64,000 nucleotides of DNA from the NCBI GenBank assembly GCA_034667225.1, contig JAXDKG010000049.1:1-64000 (forward strand). The letters are read 5' to 3'. The position numbers and the translations under genes were made by a program. Position 1 is the first letter of the stretch. Every line of letters starts with the position of its first letter. The notes beneath the pieces are model-generated. The model made no database searches, was not told where the DNA came from, and saw only the letters and a list, made by a program, of their open reading frames with translations. Origin of the DNA: DATMER01 sp034667225 (GTDB taxonomy: Bacteria > Acidobacteriota > Thermoanaerobaculia > Multivoradales > UBA5704). Positions 10,701-32,058 of this stretch are shown here, piece by piece.

Positions 10701-13700
10701 AGCGCGACCTGCGCGCGTTCCTGGCCTCTCGGCTGCCGGACTACATGGTGCCGACGTCGTTCGTGATCCTGCCGGCGCTGCCGCTGACCCGCACCGGCAA
10801 GGTGGATCGCCGGGCCCTGCCGGCTCCGGTCGAAGAGCGGCGCGAGGCCGAGCGGGCCGTCGAGAAGAGCTTGGTGGAGGAGCTGCTCGCCGGCATCTGG
10901 TCCGACCTGCTCGGCATCTCCGATGTGGCGCCGGAGGACAGCTTTTTCGAGCTGGGCGGGCAGTCGCTGCTGGCCACGCGGATGATCTCGCGAGTCCGCA
11001 GCGTGCTCGGCGTGGACCTGCCGATGCGCGCCGTGTTCGAGGAGCCGACGCTCGCCGGTTTCGCCGCTCTGGCCGAGCGGGCTCGGGAGGGCGGTGCCCA
11101 GCCGTCGCTGCCGCTGATGCGGGTGCCGCGCACCGGGCCGCTGCCGACCTCGTTCGCCCAGCAGCGCCTCTGGTTCATCGACCAGCTCGAGCCGGGGAGC
11201 ACCGCCTACAACCTCTCGGGCGGAGTGCGCCTTGCGGGACGGCTCGACGTCACGGCCCTGGCCGGAGCCCTCTCAGCGATCGTCCGCCGGCACGAGTCGC
11301 TGCGCACCGTCTTCGCGGAAGAGGACGGGCAGCCGCGCCAGGTGGTCGGAGAGCCCGCCGTCCTTCCGGTGACAGTCTTCGACCTCTCCGGCCTGCCCGC
11401 CATGGCCCGCGAGGCGGAGATCCGGCGCATCGCCGCCGCCGAGGCCCGCCGGCCCTACGATCTGGCTCATGGACCTCTCGTGCGCTGCACGCTGGTGCGC
11501 CTCGACGAGAGCGAGCACGCGCTCCTCGTGGGCATGCATCACATCGTGGCCGACGGCTGGTCGCTGGGCATTTTCGTCCGCGAGCTGGGGGTGCTCTACC
11601 GTGGCGGCGCCTTGCCGGATCTCCCCATCCAGTACGCCGACTACGCCTCCTGGCAGAGGGACCGGCTGCGTGGCGAGCTGCTCGAGGAGCGGCTCGCCTG
11701 GTGGAAGTTCCATCTCGGCGGCGCGCCCCAGGTCGTGGAGCTCCCTCTCGACCGCCCGCGCCCGGCCGTCCAGAGCTACCGTGGCCACCGCACGTATCTG
11801 ACCCTCGAGAGCGATCTGGACGGCGTGGCCCGCCGCCTCGGCGTGACCCCGTTCATGATCCTGCTCGGTGCGTTCGCCACCTTGCTGAGCCGCTACGGCA
11901 GCCAGCCCGATGTGGTCGTGGGCACCCCGATTGCGAACCGTGGCCGGGCCGAGCTGGAAGATCTGATCGGGATGTTCGCCAACACCCTGGCGTTGCGCGT
12001 CGAGCTGTCCGGCGATCCGGGGTTCGACGAGCTCGCCCGCCGTGTGCGGCAGGTGGCGCTCGGCGCCTACGCCCATCAGGACATTCCTTTCGAGCGTCTG
12101 GTAGACGAGCTGCGGCCGGAGCGCGACTTGAGCCACTCGCCCGTATTCCAGGTCATGCTCGCGCTGCAGAACCTGCCGGGCGCGCAGCTCGACCTTGCGG
12201 GCCTTACCCTGTCGCCGCTGGAGTTCGAGGTCGACCGGACGCAGTTCGACCTCTCCCTCTCCCTCTTCCCCCGGTCGCAGGGAGGGATGCTGGCGCGCCT
12301 GGAGTATGCCTCCGACCTCTTCGATGCCGGCACCGCGGAGCGGTTGCTCCTGCACCTGCGCAACCTTCTGGACGGGATCGTGGAGGCTCCGAAGCGGCGG
12401 CTCTCGGACCTGCCTTTGCTCGGAGCCGTCGAACGGCAGGAATTGCTGGTGGCCGGCAACCTCACTGCGGCCGAAGTGCCCCTACGACTGCTTCACCAGC
12501 TCTTCGAGGAGCACGCCGCGGAGCGGCCCGAAGCGGCCGCCGTCGCGCACGAGGGCGAGAGCCTCACGTACGGCGATCTGAATGCCCGGGCGAACCGGCT
12601 GGCCCACCATCTGCGTGGGCTCGGCGTCGGTCCGGAGCGGCTGGTCGCAGTTTGCCTGGAACGCTCGCCGGCCATGCTGACCGCCCTGCTCGGTGTGCTC
12701 AAGGCCGGCGGCGCCTACGTTCCGCTGGACCCGACCTACCCGGCGGACCGCGTGGCCTGGGTGCTGGAAGACAGCCGCGCCTCGGTCCTGCTCACCCAGA
12801 GCGACCTCGCGCCCACCCTTCCGGTGCCGGGGATCTCCCTTGATCGGATCGACCTCTCGGGCGAGAGCGCGGCCGACCCGGAGCCGCTCGCCGGCCCGGA
12901 GAATCTGGCCTACGTGATCTATACCTCGGGCTCGACCGGACGCCCCAAGGGAGTGGCCGTGCGCCAGCGCGGTGCGGTCAACTTCCTGGCTTCCATGGCG
13001 CGGCAACCGGGGCTCGGCCCTGACGACGTGCTGCTCGCCGTGACAACGATCGCCTTCGACATCGCCGTGCTGGAGCTGTTCCTGCCGCTCTCCCGGGGCG
13101 GGCGCGTCGAGCTGGTGGACCGGGAGACGGCCGCTGACGGTCTGCGCCTCATCCAGAGGATCGCAGGCTCTGGCGCCACCGTGATGCAGGCGACTCCGGC
13201 GACTTGGCGCGTCCTGTTGGAGGCCGGCTGGGAGGGGAGCCCGGGGCTGAAGGTGCTCTGCGGCGGAGAAGCCCTTCCGCCAGACCTCGCCCGCGAGCTG
13301 CTGGCCCGCACGAGCGAGCTGTGGAACGTCTACGGCCCTACCGAGACCACGGTCTGGTCCGCCGTCCACCCGGTTTCCGCGGCCGACGCCGACGGCGTGC
13401 GGCCGATGCCCCTGGGCGGCGCCATCGCGAACACGGAGATCTATCTGCTCGACCGCTTCGTGGAGCCGGTACCACCCGGTGCTCCCGGCGAGCTCTACAT
13501 TGGTGGCGAGGGGCTCGCCCGCGGCTATCTGGGCCGGCCCGACCTCACCGCCGAGCGCTTCGTCCCTGATCCGTTCCGTCCAGGGGCCCGCCTCTATCGC
13601 ACCGGTGACCTGGTGCGGCGCCGCATCCAGGACAGGGCGCTTGAGTTCCTGGGGCGTGTGGACCACCAGGTAAAAATTCGGGGCTTCCGCATCGAGCTGG

Positions 13701-14347
13701 GCGAGATCGAGGCCGTCCTCAGCGCGCAGCCGGCGGTGCGCGAGTGCGCCGTCGTGGTGCGGGAGGACGTGCCGGGCAGCAAGCGTCTCGTGGCCTATCT
13801 GGCTCTGCACGACGCCCTTCATGAGAGAGATCCCGAAGGATTGCGCAGCGCCTTGCGTGAAAAGCTGCCGGACTATATGGTTCCGCAGCTCTTCGCGGTG
13901 CTGCCGTCGCTGCCGCTGACGCCCAACGGCAAGATCGACCGCCGTGCCCTCCTCGCCATGCCGGCGCCCGAGGGCGCGCGCGGCACCGCAGCCGAGGTCG
14001 TGGCGCCGCGCAATCCGGTCGAGGAGATCCTGGCCGCCGTCTGGGCCGAGGTCCTCAAGCTCGACCGCGTCGGGGTTCACGACAACTTCTTTTCGCTGGG
14101 CGGCGACTCCATCCTGGTCATCCAGGCTGCGACCCGGAGCCGCAAGCGCGGAGTGAGCTTCACCCCTCGCCAGCTCTTCCAGAATCAGACCGTGGCCGGG
14201 CTCGCCGCCGTGGCGGAAGCCGCGGATCTGGAGGCGCCTGCCGCGGGTGCGGTGCCGATGCTGGCGGTTGCCGCTTCCACCGAGTTCTCCGAGGCAGGAC
14301 TGAGCCAGGATGAGCTGGACGACCTCCTTGCCGAGCTTTCCGAGTAG
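7763..14347 (+). CDS. NRPS 2: C-A(aminoadipate-like)-PCP-C-A(Gly)-PCP
   Basis: 2194-residue two-module synthetase. The start ATG overlaps the previous stop. A short basic helical leader (LSPEKLALLVLRMKKK) probably docks with NRPS 1. C (7905-9240, HHIVSDG), A (9280-10830), PCP (10870-11090), C (11120-12440, HHIVADG), A (12480-13970), PCP (14000-14230). The first A domain is unusual: instead of the FDxSxxE motif it has HDPLQRDVFTP (9881), the signature of the fungal Lys2 aminoadipate reductase adenylation domain. Its hand-read code is DPRHFVLRSK, so 2-aminoadipate or a similar acid is the best guess. The second reads DILQLGVVWK, a glycine code. The last carrier (LGGDSI followed by FTPRQLFQ) is of the type normally placed before epimerization domains, although no E domain follows. 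C-terminal docking peptide LSQDELDDLLAELSE. Confidence 0.95.
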   Translation: MTDDLSRRTGDLSPEKLALLVLRMKKKRAAEGPAGRPVGVTRRVGSGPAPLSFSQQRLWLLDRLEPGSTAYNMPSPIRLRGALDRSALERALGEIVRRHESLRTTFAEREDEPVQVILAPGSFHLPLADLSGVPEEVRAVEGRQLVIEDKRPFNLERGPLFRAALVRLAPEEHLLLLDMHHIVSDGWSFGIFYRELAALYSAFAEGRPSPLPELPVQYADFSIWQREWLQGPVLEEQLSYWRERLAGVPPALEMPVDRLRPAVQAHRGSNAVLVLPPALTARLHELSLREGTSPFMTLLAAFQLLLSRLSGQDDVVVGSPSAGRSRVEVEGLIGLFLNTLVLRTDLSGEPTFRELLGRVKTVVLGAYRYQAIPFERLLEEIQPERQLSRTPIFQVLFNFVSLSDMSLDLPGLQIDSMRLREPESKFDFTLYVNELAESFQCNLVYNADLFDRERIVEMLRQLESLLEQASANPERRIGDLSLVTPISAALLPDPAQPLSREWRGAVHEALSRSAERHPERIAVRDALGTSWSYAELESRANRLAHFLVSRGVEKGEAVAVWAHRSAPLVQALLGTLKAGAAFMVLDPAYPVPRLLDYLRIGRPAAWVTVPGAPPPPAEVEEAAAAFCRCRAELRLDLETLSGFPETDPGVPVGPYDAACITFTSGSTGVPKGVIGRHTPLTHFYPWMGERFSLGGNDRFGMLSALSHDPLQRDVFTPVWFAAGMVLPDPDRIGTPGYLAGWLRSERVTVLHLTPAMMEMVLDSTDNGPEHILELPDLRRAFVVGDLLKKGDVEHLQKIAPSVVCVNLYGSTETQRSVSFFEVPRAGSSLGKEVLPLGRGMGGEEGCQLLVLNRAGRLAGIGEAGEIHLRSRHLARGYLGDEALTAERFLPNPLVANREEGDRVYKTGDLGRYLPDGGVEFAGRADFQVKLRGFRIELGEVEAALARFPGVRECVVVVREDRPGDRRLVGYLVTADSLPAQRDLRAFLASRLPDYMVPTSFVILPALPLTRTGKVDRRALPAPVEERREAERAVEKSLVEELLAGIWSDLLGISDVAPEDSFFELGGQSLLATRMISRVRSVLGVDLPMRAVFEEPTLAGFAALAERAREGGAQPSLPLMRVPRTGPLPTSFAQQRLWFIDQLEPGSTAYNLSGGVRLAGRLDVTALAGALSAIVRRHESLRTVFAEEDGQPRQVVGEPAVLPVTVFDLSGLPAMAREAEIRRIAAAEARRPYDLAHGPLVRCTLVRLDESEHALLVGMHHIVADGWSLGIFVRELGVLYRGGALPDLPIQYADYASWQRDRLRGELLEERLAWWKFHLGGAPQVVELPLDRPRPAVQSYRGHRTYLTLESDLDGVARRLGVTPFMILLGAFATLLSRYGSQPDVVVGTPIANRGRAELEDLIGMFANTLALRVELSGDPGFDELARRVRQVALGAYAHQDIPFERLVDELRPERDLSHSPVFQVMLALQNLPGAQLDLAGLTLSPLEFEVDRTQFDLSLSLFPRSQGGMLARLEYASDLFDAGTAERLLLHLRNLLDGIVEAPKRRLSDLPLLGAVERQELLVAGNLTAAEVPLRLLHQLFEEHAAERPEAAAVAHEGESLTYGDLNARANRLAHHLRGLGVGPERLVAVCLERSPAMLTALLGVLKAGGAYVPLDPTYPADRVAWVLEDSRASVLLTQSDLAPTLPVPGISLDRIDLSGESAADPEPLAGPENLAYVIYTSGSTGRPKGVAVRQRGAVNFLASMARQPGLGPDDVLLAVTTIAFDIAVLELFLPLSRGGRVELVDRETAADGLRLIQRIAGSGATVMQATPATWRVLLEAGWEGSPGLKVLCGGEALPPDLARELLARTSELWNVYGPTETTVWSAVHPVSAADADGVRPMPLGGAIANTEIYLLDRFVEPVPPGAPGELYIGGEGLARGYLGRPDLTAERFVPDPFRPGARLYRTGDLVRRRIQDRALEFLGRVDHQVKIRGFRIELGEIEAVLSAQPAVRECAVVVREDVPGSKRLVAYLALHDALHERDPEGLRSALREKLPDYMVPQLFAVLPSLPLTPNGKIDRRALLAMPAPEGARGTAAEVVAPRNPVEEILAAVWAEVLKLDRVGVHDNFFSLGGDSILVIQAATRSRKRGVSFTPRQLFQNQTVAGLAAVAEAADLEAPAAGAVPMLAVAASTEFSEAGLSQDELDDLLAELSE

Positions 14348-14358
14348 AAAGGTTTTTG

Positions 14359-27374
<13,016 letters not shown>

Positions 27375-27410
27375 TCGGCCTCGCGCTCCACACACAACAC
27401 GGAGATTCAG

Positions 27411-30400
27411 ATGACGGAAACCGATATTGCCAAGCGCATCGCCGAGCTTCCGCTCGAGAAGCGCGCGCTCCTTTTCCAGCAGCTCCAGAAGCAGAGGGAG
27501 AAGGAAAAGGAGCAGGCTGAAGAAGTCCTGCGCATCCCCAAGCTGCCGCGCGAGAGCGAGACCTATCCGCTCTCGTTCGCCCAGCAGCGGCTCTGGTTCC
27601 TGAACCAGTTCGAGCCCGAGAGCCCGGAGTACAACATCCCGCAGGCGTTCCGCATCGAGGGCGACCTCGACCGCGAGGTCATGCAGCGCGCTCTGCGCGA
27701 GGTCGTGCGCCGCCACGAGACCCTGCGCACCACCTTCCGCTCCGTGGAAGGCGAGCCCGCCCAGGTCATCGCCCAGGTGGTCGACATGGAAGTGCCCTTC
27801 GTCGACGCGCGCGAACGTGTAAAAACCATCGAAGAGGCCTGGCCCGAGGCGCTGCGCATGGCCGCCGCCGACGCCAAGGAGCCTTTCGACCTGACGCTCG
27901 GGCCGCTCATGCGGGCGAAGCTCTTCCGCAGTGGAGAGCGCGAATATCTGCTCTATTACAACGTCCATCACATCGCCTACGACGGCTGGTCCATGGGCAT
28001 CTTCGCCCACGAGCTGACCGCGGTCTACGATGCCTTCGCGGCCGGGCTCCCTTCGCCCCTGCCCGAGATGCCGATCCAATATCTCGACTTCGGCATCTGG
28101 CAGCGGCAGTGGCTGGCGGGCGAGATCCTGGAGAAGCAGCTCTCCTACTGGCGCCGGCAGCTCGGCTCGGTGCCGCCGCTGGAGCTGCCCACCGACCGGC
28201 CGCGTCCGGCGGTGCGCACCCACAACGGCGTCGCCGTCCCGATGGTTTTCGAGGACGGGCTGCAGAAGAGCCTCAAGGCGTTCGCCCAGCGCGAGGGCTC
28301 GACGCTCTTCATCGTCTTTACCGCAGCCTTCAAGGCCCTCCTGCACCATTGGACGACCCAGGAGGATATCTCGGTCGGCACGCTCATCGCCAACCGGCGC
28401 CTGCCCGAGATCGAAGGGCTGATCGGCTTCTTCGCCAACAGCCTGGTGCTGCGCACCGACCTGTCGGGCGACCCGACGTTCCGCGAGCTGCTGGGCCGCG
28501 AGCGCAATGTTTCGCTCGACGCCTACGCCCACCAGGACGTTCCCTTCGAGAAGCTGGTCGAGGAGCTCAATCCGCCCCGCGACATGGCGCGCACGCCGCT
28601 GTTTCAGGTGATGCTCATCCTGCTCAACGCCCCGGGCGAGGCCCTCGACCTGCCGGGCCTGAAGCTCAGGCCGGTCGCGATCGACAGCCGCACCTCGAAG
28701 ACGGAGCTGACGTTCTACCTGACCGACACGGCCAAGGGGATCGACGGCTTCGTCGAGTACAACACCGACCTCTTCGACCGCGCGACGATCACGCGCCTGA
28801 TCGGCCACTACACGCGGTTGCTCGAGACGGTGACCGCCACGCCCGGCGTGCGGCTTTCCGAGCTGCCGCTGCTCTCCAACGAAGAGCGCCGCCAGGTGCT
28901 CGTGGACTGGAACGCCACGCGGGCCGAGATTCCTCCCGTCACGCTCCATGGCTGGATCGAGGAGCGGGTCAAGCAGGCGCCGGAGTCAATCGCGGTCGAG
29001 TTCGAGGAGAGCCGCCTGACCTACTCTGAGCTCGACCGGCGGGCGAACCGCCTGGCGCGCCACCTGCGCGGGCTCGGCGTAGGGACGGACATCCTGGTGG
29101 GCCTCGCCATGGAGCGCTCGCTCGACATGCTGGTCGGCGTGCTCGCGGTGCTCAAGTCGGGAGGCGCCTACGTGCCGATCGATCCGGAGTACCCGAAGGA
29201 GCGCCTCACGCACATGTTCGAGGACTCGCGGGTGCCCGTGCTGGTGACGCAGGAAAGCCTCCTGGAACGGCTGCCCGAGCACGGCGCCCGGGTCGTGGCG
29301 GTCGATCGCGATGCCGCAATCATTGCGGCGGAGAGCGGAGAGCCGTTCGAAAGCGGCTCCTCGGCCCAGAGTCTGGCTTATGTGATCTATACCTCCGGCT
29401 CGACCGGCAAGCCGAAAGGCGTGCAGATCCCGCACTCGGCCGTGGTCAACTTCCTCAACTCGATGAGCAAGAAGCCCGGTCTGACCAGCGCGGACACGCT
29501 GCTCGCGGTGACCACGCTCTCCTTCGACATCGCCGGCCTGGAGCTCTACCTGCCGCTCGTCTGCGGCGCGCGGCTGCTGCTGGTCTCGCGCGAGACCACG
29601 CAGGCCGGCGAGAAGCTCAAGGAAGTCCTGGAGCAGAAGGGCGTCACCGCCATGCAGGCCACGCCCGCGACTTGGCGCCTGCTGCTCGCGGCCGGATGGC
29701 TGGGAGACCGCAATCTCAAAATTCTCTGCGGCGGCGAGGCGCTGCCGCGCGATCTGGCGAACCAGCTCCTCGGAGCGTGCGGCTCGCTGTGGAACGTCTA
29801 CGGCCCGACCGAGGCGACGATCTGGTCGACGCTCGACCGGGTGGAATCCGCGGGACCGATCACCATCGGGCGCCCGCTCGACAACACCGAGATCTATCTC
29901 GTTTCGCGGCAGCTCAACCCGGTGCCGGTCGGAGTGCCCGGCGAGCTGCTGATCGGCGGCGCGGGCCTGTCGCGCGGCTACCGCGGCCGGCCGGACCTCA
30001 CCGCCGAGAAGTTCATCGCGCATCCCTTCGCACAGGAGCCGGGCGCGCGCCTCTACCGGACGGGCGACCTCGCCCGGCAACTGGCCGACGGCCGCATCGA
30101 CTTCCTCGGCCGCATCGATCATCAAGTGAAAGTGCGCGGCTTCCGCATCGAGCTCGGCGACATCGAGTCCGCGCTCGAGCAGCACCCCGCGATCGCCCAG
30201 GGGGTCGTGGTGGCGCGCGAGGACACGCCGGGCAACAAGCAGCTCGCGGCTTACGCCGTGGCGGCACCGGGTGCGACTGCGCCGAACGTGACCGATCTCC
30301 GCGCCTGGCTCAAGGAGAAGCTGCCGGAGTACATGGTGCCCGCCCTCTATACCTTCCTGGAGGCGATGCCGCTGACGCCCAACGGCAAGGTGGACCGCCG

Positions 30401-32042
30401 CGCCCTGCCGGCTCCGGACCGCGCCACCGCCGCCCGCGAATATGTGGCGCCGCGCGACGAGAAGGAAGAGTTCTTCTGCGGCCTCTGGCAGGAGCTCCTC
30501 AACCTCGAGCGGGTCGGCATCAACGACGACTTCTTCGAGCTTGGCGGCGACTCGCTGCTGGTCATCCGCGTGGTGACCAAGGCGAACAAGGCCGCCATGG
30601 GCATCACCACCAAGCAGGTCTTCCAGCACCGCACCGTGGCCGAGCTGGCGACGGTCGCGGGCACCATCGAGATCCTGGCGGAGCAGGAGCCGTACTCGGG
30701 GCCGCTCCCCTGGACGCCGGCGCAGCTCCACTTCCTGGAGCAGCAGCACCCCAACCCCGACTTTCACACCATCGGCATGCTGTTCGAGCCCAAGGACGGC
30801 GACCTGCGGGTCGACCTGTTCCGGCGCGCCATGGAGCACGTCATGCTCCATCACGACAACTTGCGCGTGCGCACGGTCGGGGAGGGAAAGGACATGAGCC
30901 TCTTCATCGACCCGCCGGGCGCGCCCGTCAACGTGCTGAGCGTCGACCTCTCTGCCGTTCCCGAGGAAAACCGGTTCAAGGTGATGACCGCGGCCGTGCG
31001 CCAACTGGTGGTAAGCTGCAAGATGTCCGAAGGCAATCTGGTGCGCATCGCCCTGTTCGATTTCGAGCCGGGCAAGGTGAGACTTCTCCACATTGCCGCG
31101 CAGTACATGTCAGGCGACATCAACTCCTGGCCCATCCTGCTGGACGACCTGGACGCCGCGTACCGCCAGCTCGAAGCCGGCCAACCGATCGAGGTGCCGC
31201 GCAAGACGACCTCGGCGCGGCAGTGGGCGGAACGCCTGGCGGAGCGCGCGAAGCCCGGCGGCATGCCGCAGCAGGAGCTCGACTACTGGCTGGCGCAGGC
31301 GCCGCACAACCCTCCCCGGTTCCCGATGGATCACGAGATCGGGCCGAACAGTTGGGTGGCGGCGCGCTTCCAGCCGGCGGAGTTCGACCTGGAGGAGACC
31401 GAGATTCTCCTGTCAAAGGTGCCGCGGTTCCTCGGCGTGCAGATCGACGCCGTGCTGGTGACCGCCGTCCTCTCCGCGTTCGAAAGCTGGGTTGGCACGC
31501 GCTCGCTGCCGGTCTCGCTCCTCGGGCACGGACGCGAGGCGCTCTACGACGACATGGACCTGACCCGCACGGTGGGCTGGTTCAACACGATCTACCCGGT
31601 GCTGCTCGACATGGGACCGGACCCGGATCTGATCGCAAGCGCGCGGGAGCTGAATCGCCAGCTCCGCCGCATTCCGCACGGCGGCACCGGCTTCGGCATC
31701 CTGCGCTATCTGAGCAGCGATCCCGACGTCGTGGCGCACATGAACAAAGCCCTGGAGCCGCAGGTGTTCTTCAACTACCTCGGCCCGGACAACACGAAGG
31801 AGCTCGGACGGCTGACGAAGGCCGACACGTTCGGCGGCTATCACCAGGACCGGCATACCCGGAGACTCTGCCCGATCACGATCGGCGTCTACATCAACAA
31901 GGACAAGATGCTGATCAAGTGGGAACACAACACAAACCTGCACAAGGTCGAAACTATCAAGGCGCTGGCGCAGCGTTGCGGAGACGTACTGCGCTGGTTC
32001 GTGAACGATTACCGGACCCGCGGCGCTGGCGCCGCCTCTTAA
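27411..32042 (+). CDS. NRPS 5, terminal: C-A(Gly)-PCP-degenerate E-like domain
   Basis: 1543 residues; GGAG at 27401 precedes the ATG. The N-terminal helix ELPLEKRALLFQQLQKQREK is a likely docking segment. C (27560-28900, HHIAYDG), A (28930-30430, code DILQLGVIWK, glycine), PCP (30445-30660, LGGDSL plus TTKQVFQHRTVAEL, the epimerase-associated carrier type). The remaining ~440 residues (30690-32010) resemble an epimerization domain: LLGHGREALYDD, DLTRTVGWF, GFGILRYLS and FFNYLG are all in place. Where HHxxxDG should be, the protein reads AAQYMSGD, so both histidines are gone. There is no thioesterase or reductase domain. As the last synthetase gene, its tail may be a dead epimerase (glycine is achiral), a scaffold, or a release or cyclisation domain. 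Confidence 0.95.
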   Translation: MTETDIAKRIAELPLEKRALLFQQLQKQREKEKEQAEEVLRIPKLPRESETYPLSFAQQRLWFLNQFEPESPEYNIPQAFRIEGDLDREVMQRALREVVRRHETLRTTFRSVEGEPAQVIAQVVDMEVPFVDARERVKTIEEAWPEALRMAAADAKEPFDLTLGPLMRAKLFRSGEREYLLYYNVHHIAYDGWSMGIFAHELTAVYDAFAAGLPSPLPEMPIQYLDFGIWQRQWLAGEILEKQLSYWRRQLGSVPPLELPTDRPRPAVRTHNGVAVPMVFEDGLQKSLKAFAQREGSTLFIVFTAAFKALLHHWTTQEDISVGTLIANRRLPEIEGLIGFFANSLVLRTDLSGDPTFRELLGRERNVSLDAYAHQDVPFEKLVEELNPPRDMARTPLFQVMLILLNAPGEALDLPGLKLRPVAIDSRTSKTELTFYLTDTAKGIDGFVEYNTDLFDRATITRLIGHYTRLLETVTATPGVRLSELPLLSNEERRQVLVDWNATRAEIPPVTLHGWIEERVKQAPESIAVEFEESRLTYSELDRRANRLARHLRGLGVGTDILVGLAMERSLDMLVGVLAVLKSGGAYVPIDPEYPKERLTHMFEDSRVPVLVTQESLLERLPEHGARVVAVDRDAAIIAAESGEPFESGSSAQSLAYVIYTSGSTGKPKGVQIPHSAVVNFLNSMSKKPGLTSADTLLAVTTLSFDIAGLELYLPLVCGARLLLVSRETTQAGEKLKEVLEQKGVTAMQATPATWRLLLAAGWLGDRNLKILCGGEALPRDLANQLLGACGSLWNVYGPTEATIWSTLDRVESAGPITIGRPLDNTEIYLVSRQLNPVPVGVPGELLIGGAGLSRGYRGRPDLTAEKFIAHPFAQEPGARLYRTGDLARQLADGRIDFLGRIDHQVKVRGFRIELGDIESALEQHPAIAQGVVVAREDTPGNKQLAAYAVAAPGATAPNVTDLRAWLKEKLPEYMVPALYTFLEAMPLTPNGKVDRRALPAPDRATAAREYVAPRDEKEEFFCGLWQELLNLERVGINDDFFELGGDSLLVIRVVTKANKAAMGITTKQVFQHRTVAELATVAGTIEILAEQEPYSGPLPWTPAQLHFLEQQHPNPDFHTIGMLFEPKDGDLRVDLFRRAMEHVMLHHDNLRVRTVGEGKDMSLFIDPPGAPVNVLSVDLSAVPEENRFKVMTAAVRQLVVSCKMSEGNLVRIALFDFEPGKVRLLHIAAQYMSGDINSWPILLDDLDAAYRQLEAGQPIEVPRKTTSARQWAERLAERAKPGGMPQQELDYWLAQAPHNPPRFPMDHEIGPNSWVAARFQPAEFDLEETEILLSKVPRFLGVQIDAVLVTAVLSAFESWVGTRSLPVSLLGHGREALYDDMDLTRTVGWFNTIYPVLLDMGPDPDLIASARELNRQLRRIPHGGTGFGILRYLSSDPDVVAHMNKALEPQVFFNYLGPDNTKELGRLTKADTFGGYHQDRHTRRLCPITIGVYINKDKMLIKWEHNTNLHKVETIKALAQRCGDVLRWFVNDYRTRGAGAAS

Positions 32043-32058
32043 GCTCGAAGGGAAATCA

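Noticed and set aside
31900..32042. Thioesterase or reductase domain at the end of the last NRPS
   Set aside because: No GxSxG or Rossmann motif is present; the terminal domain carries epimerase-type motifs.
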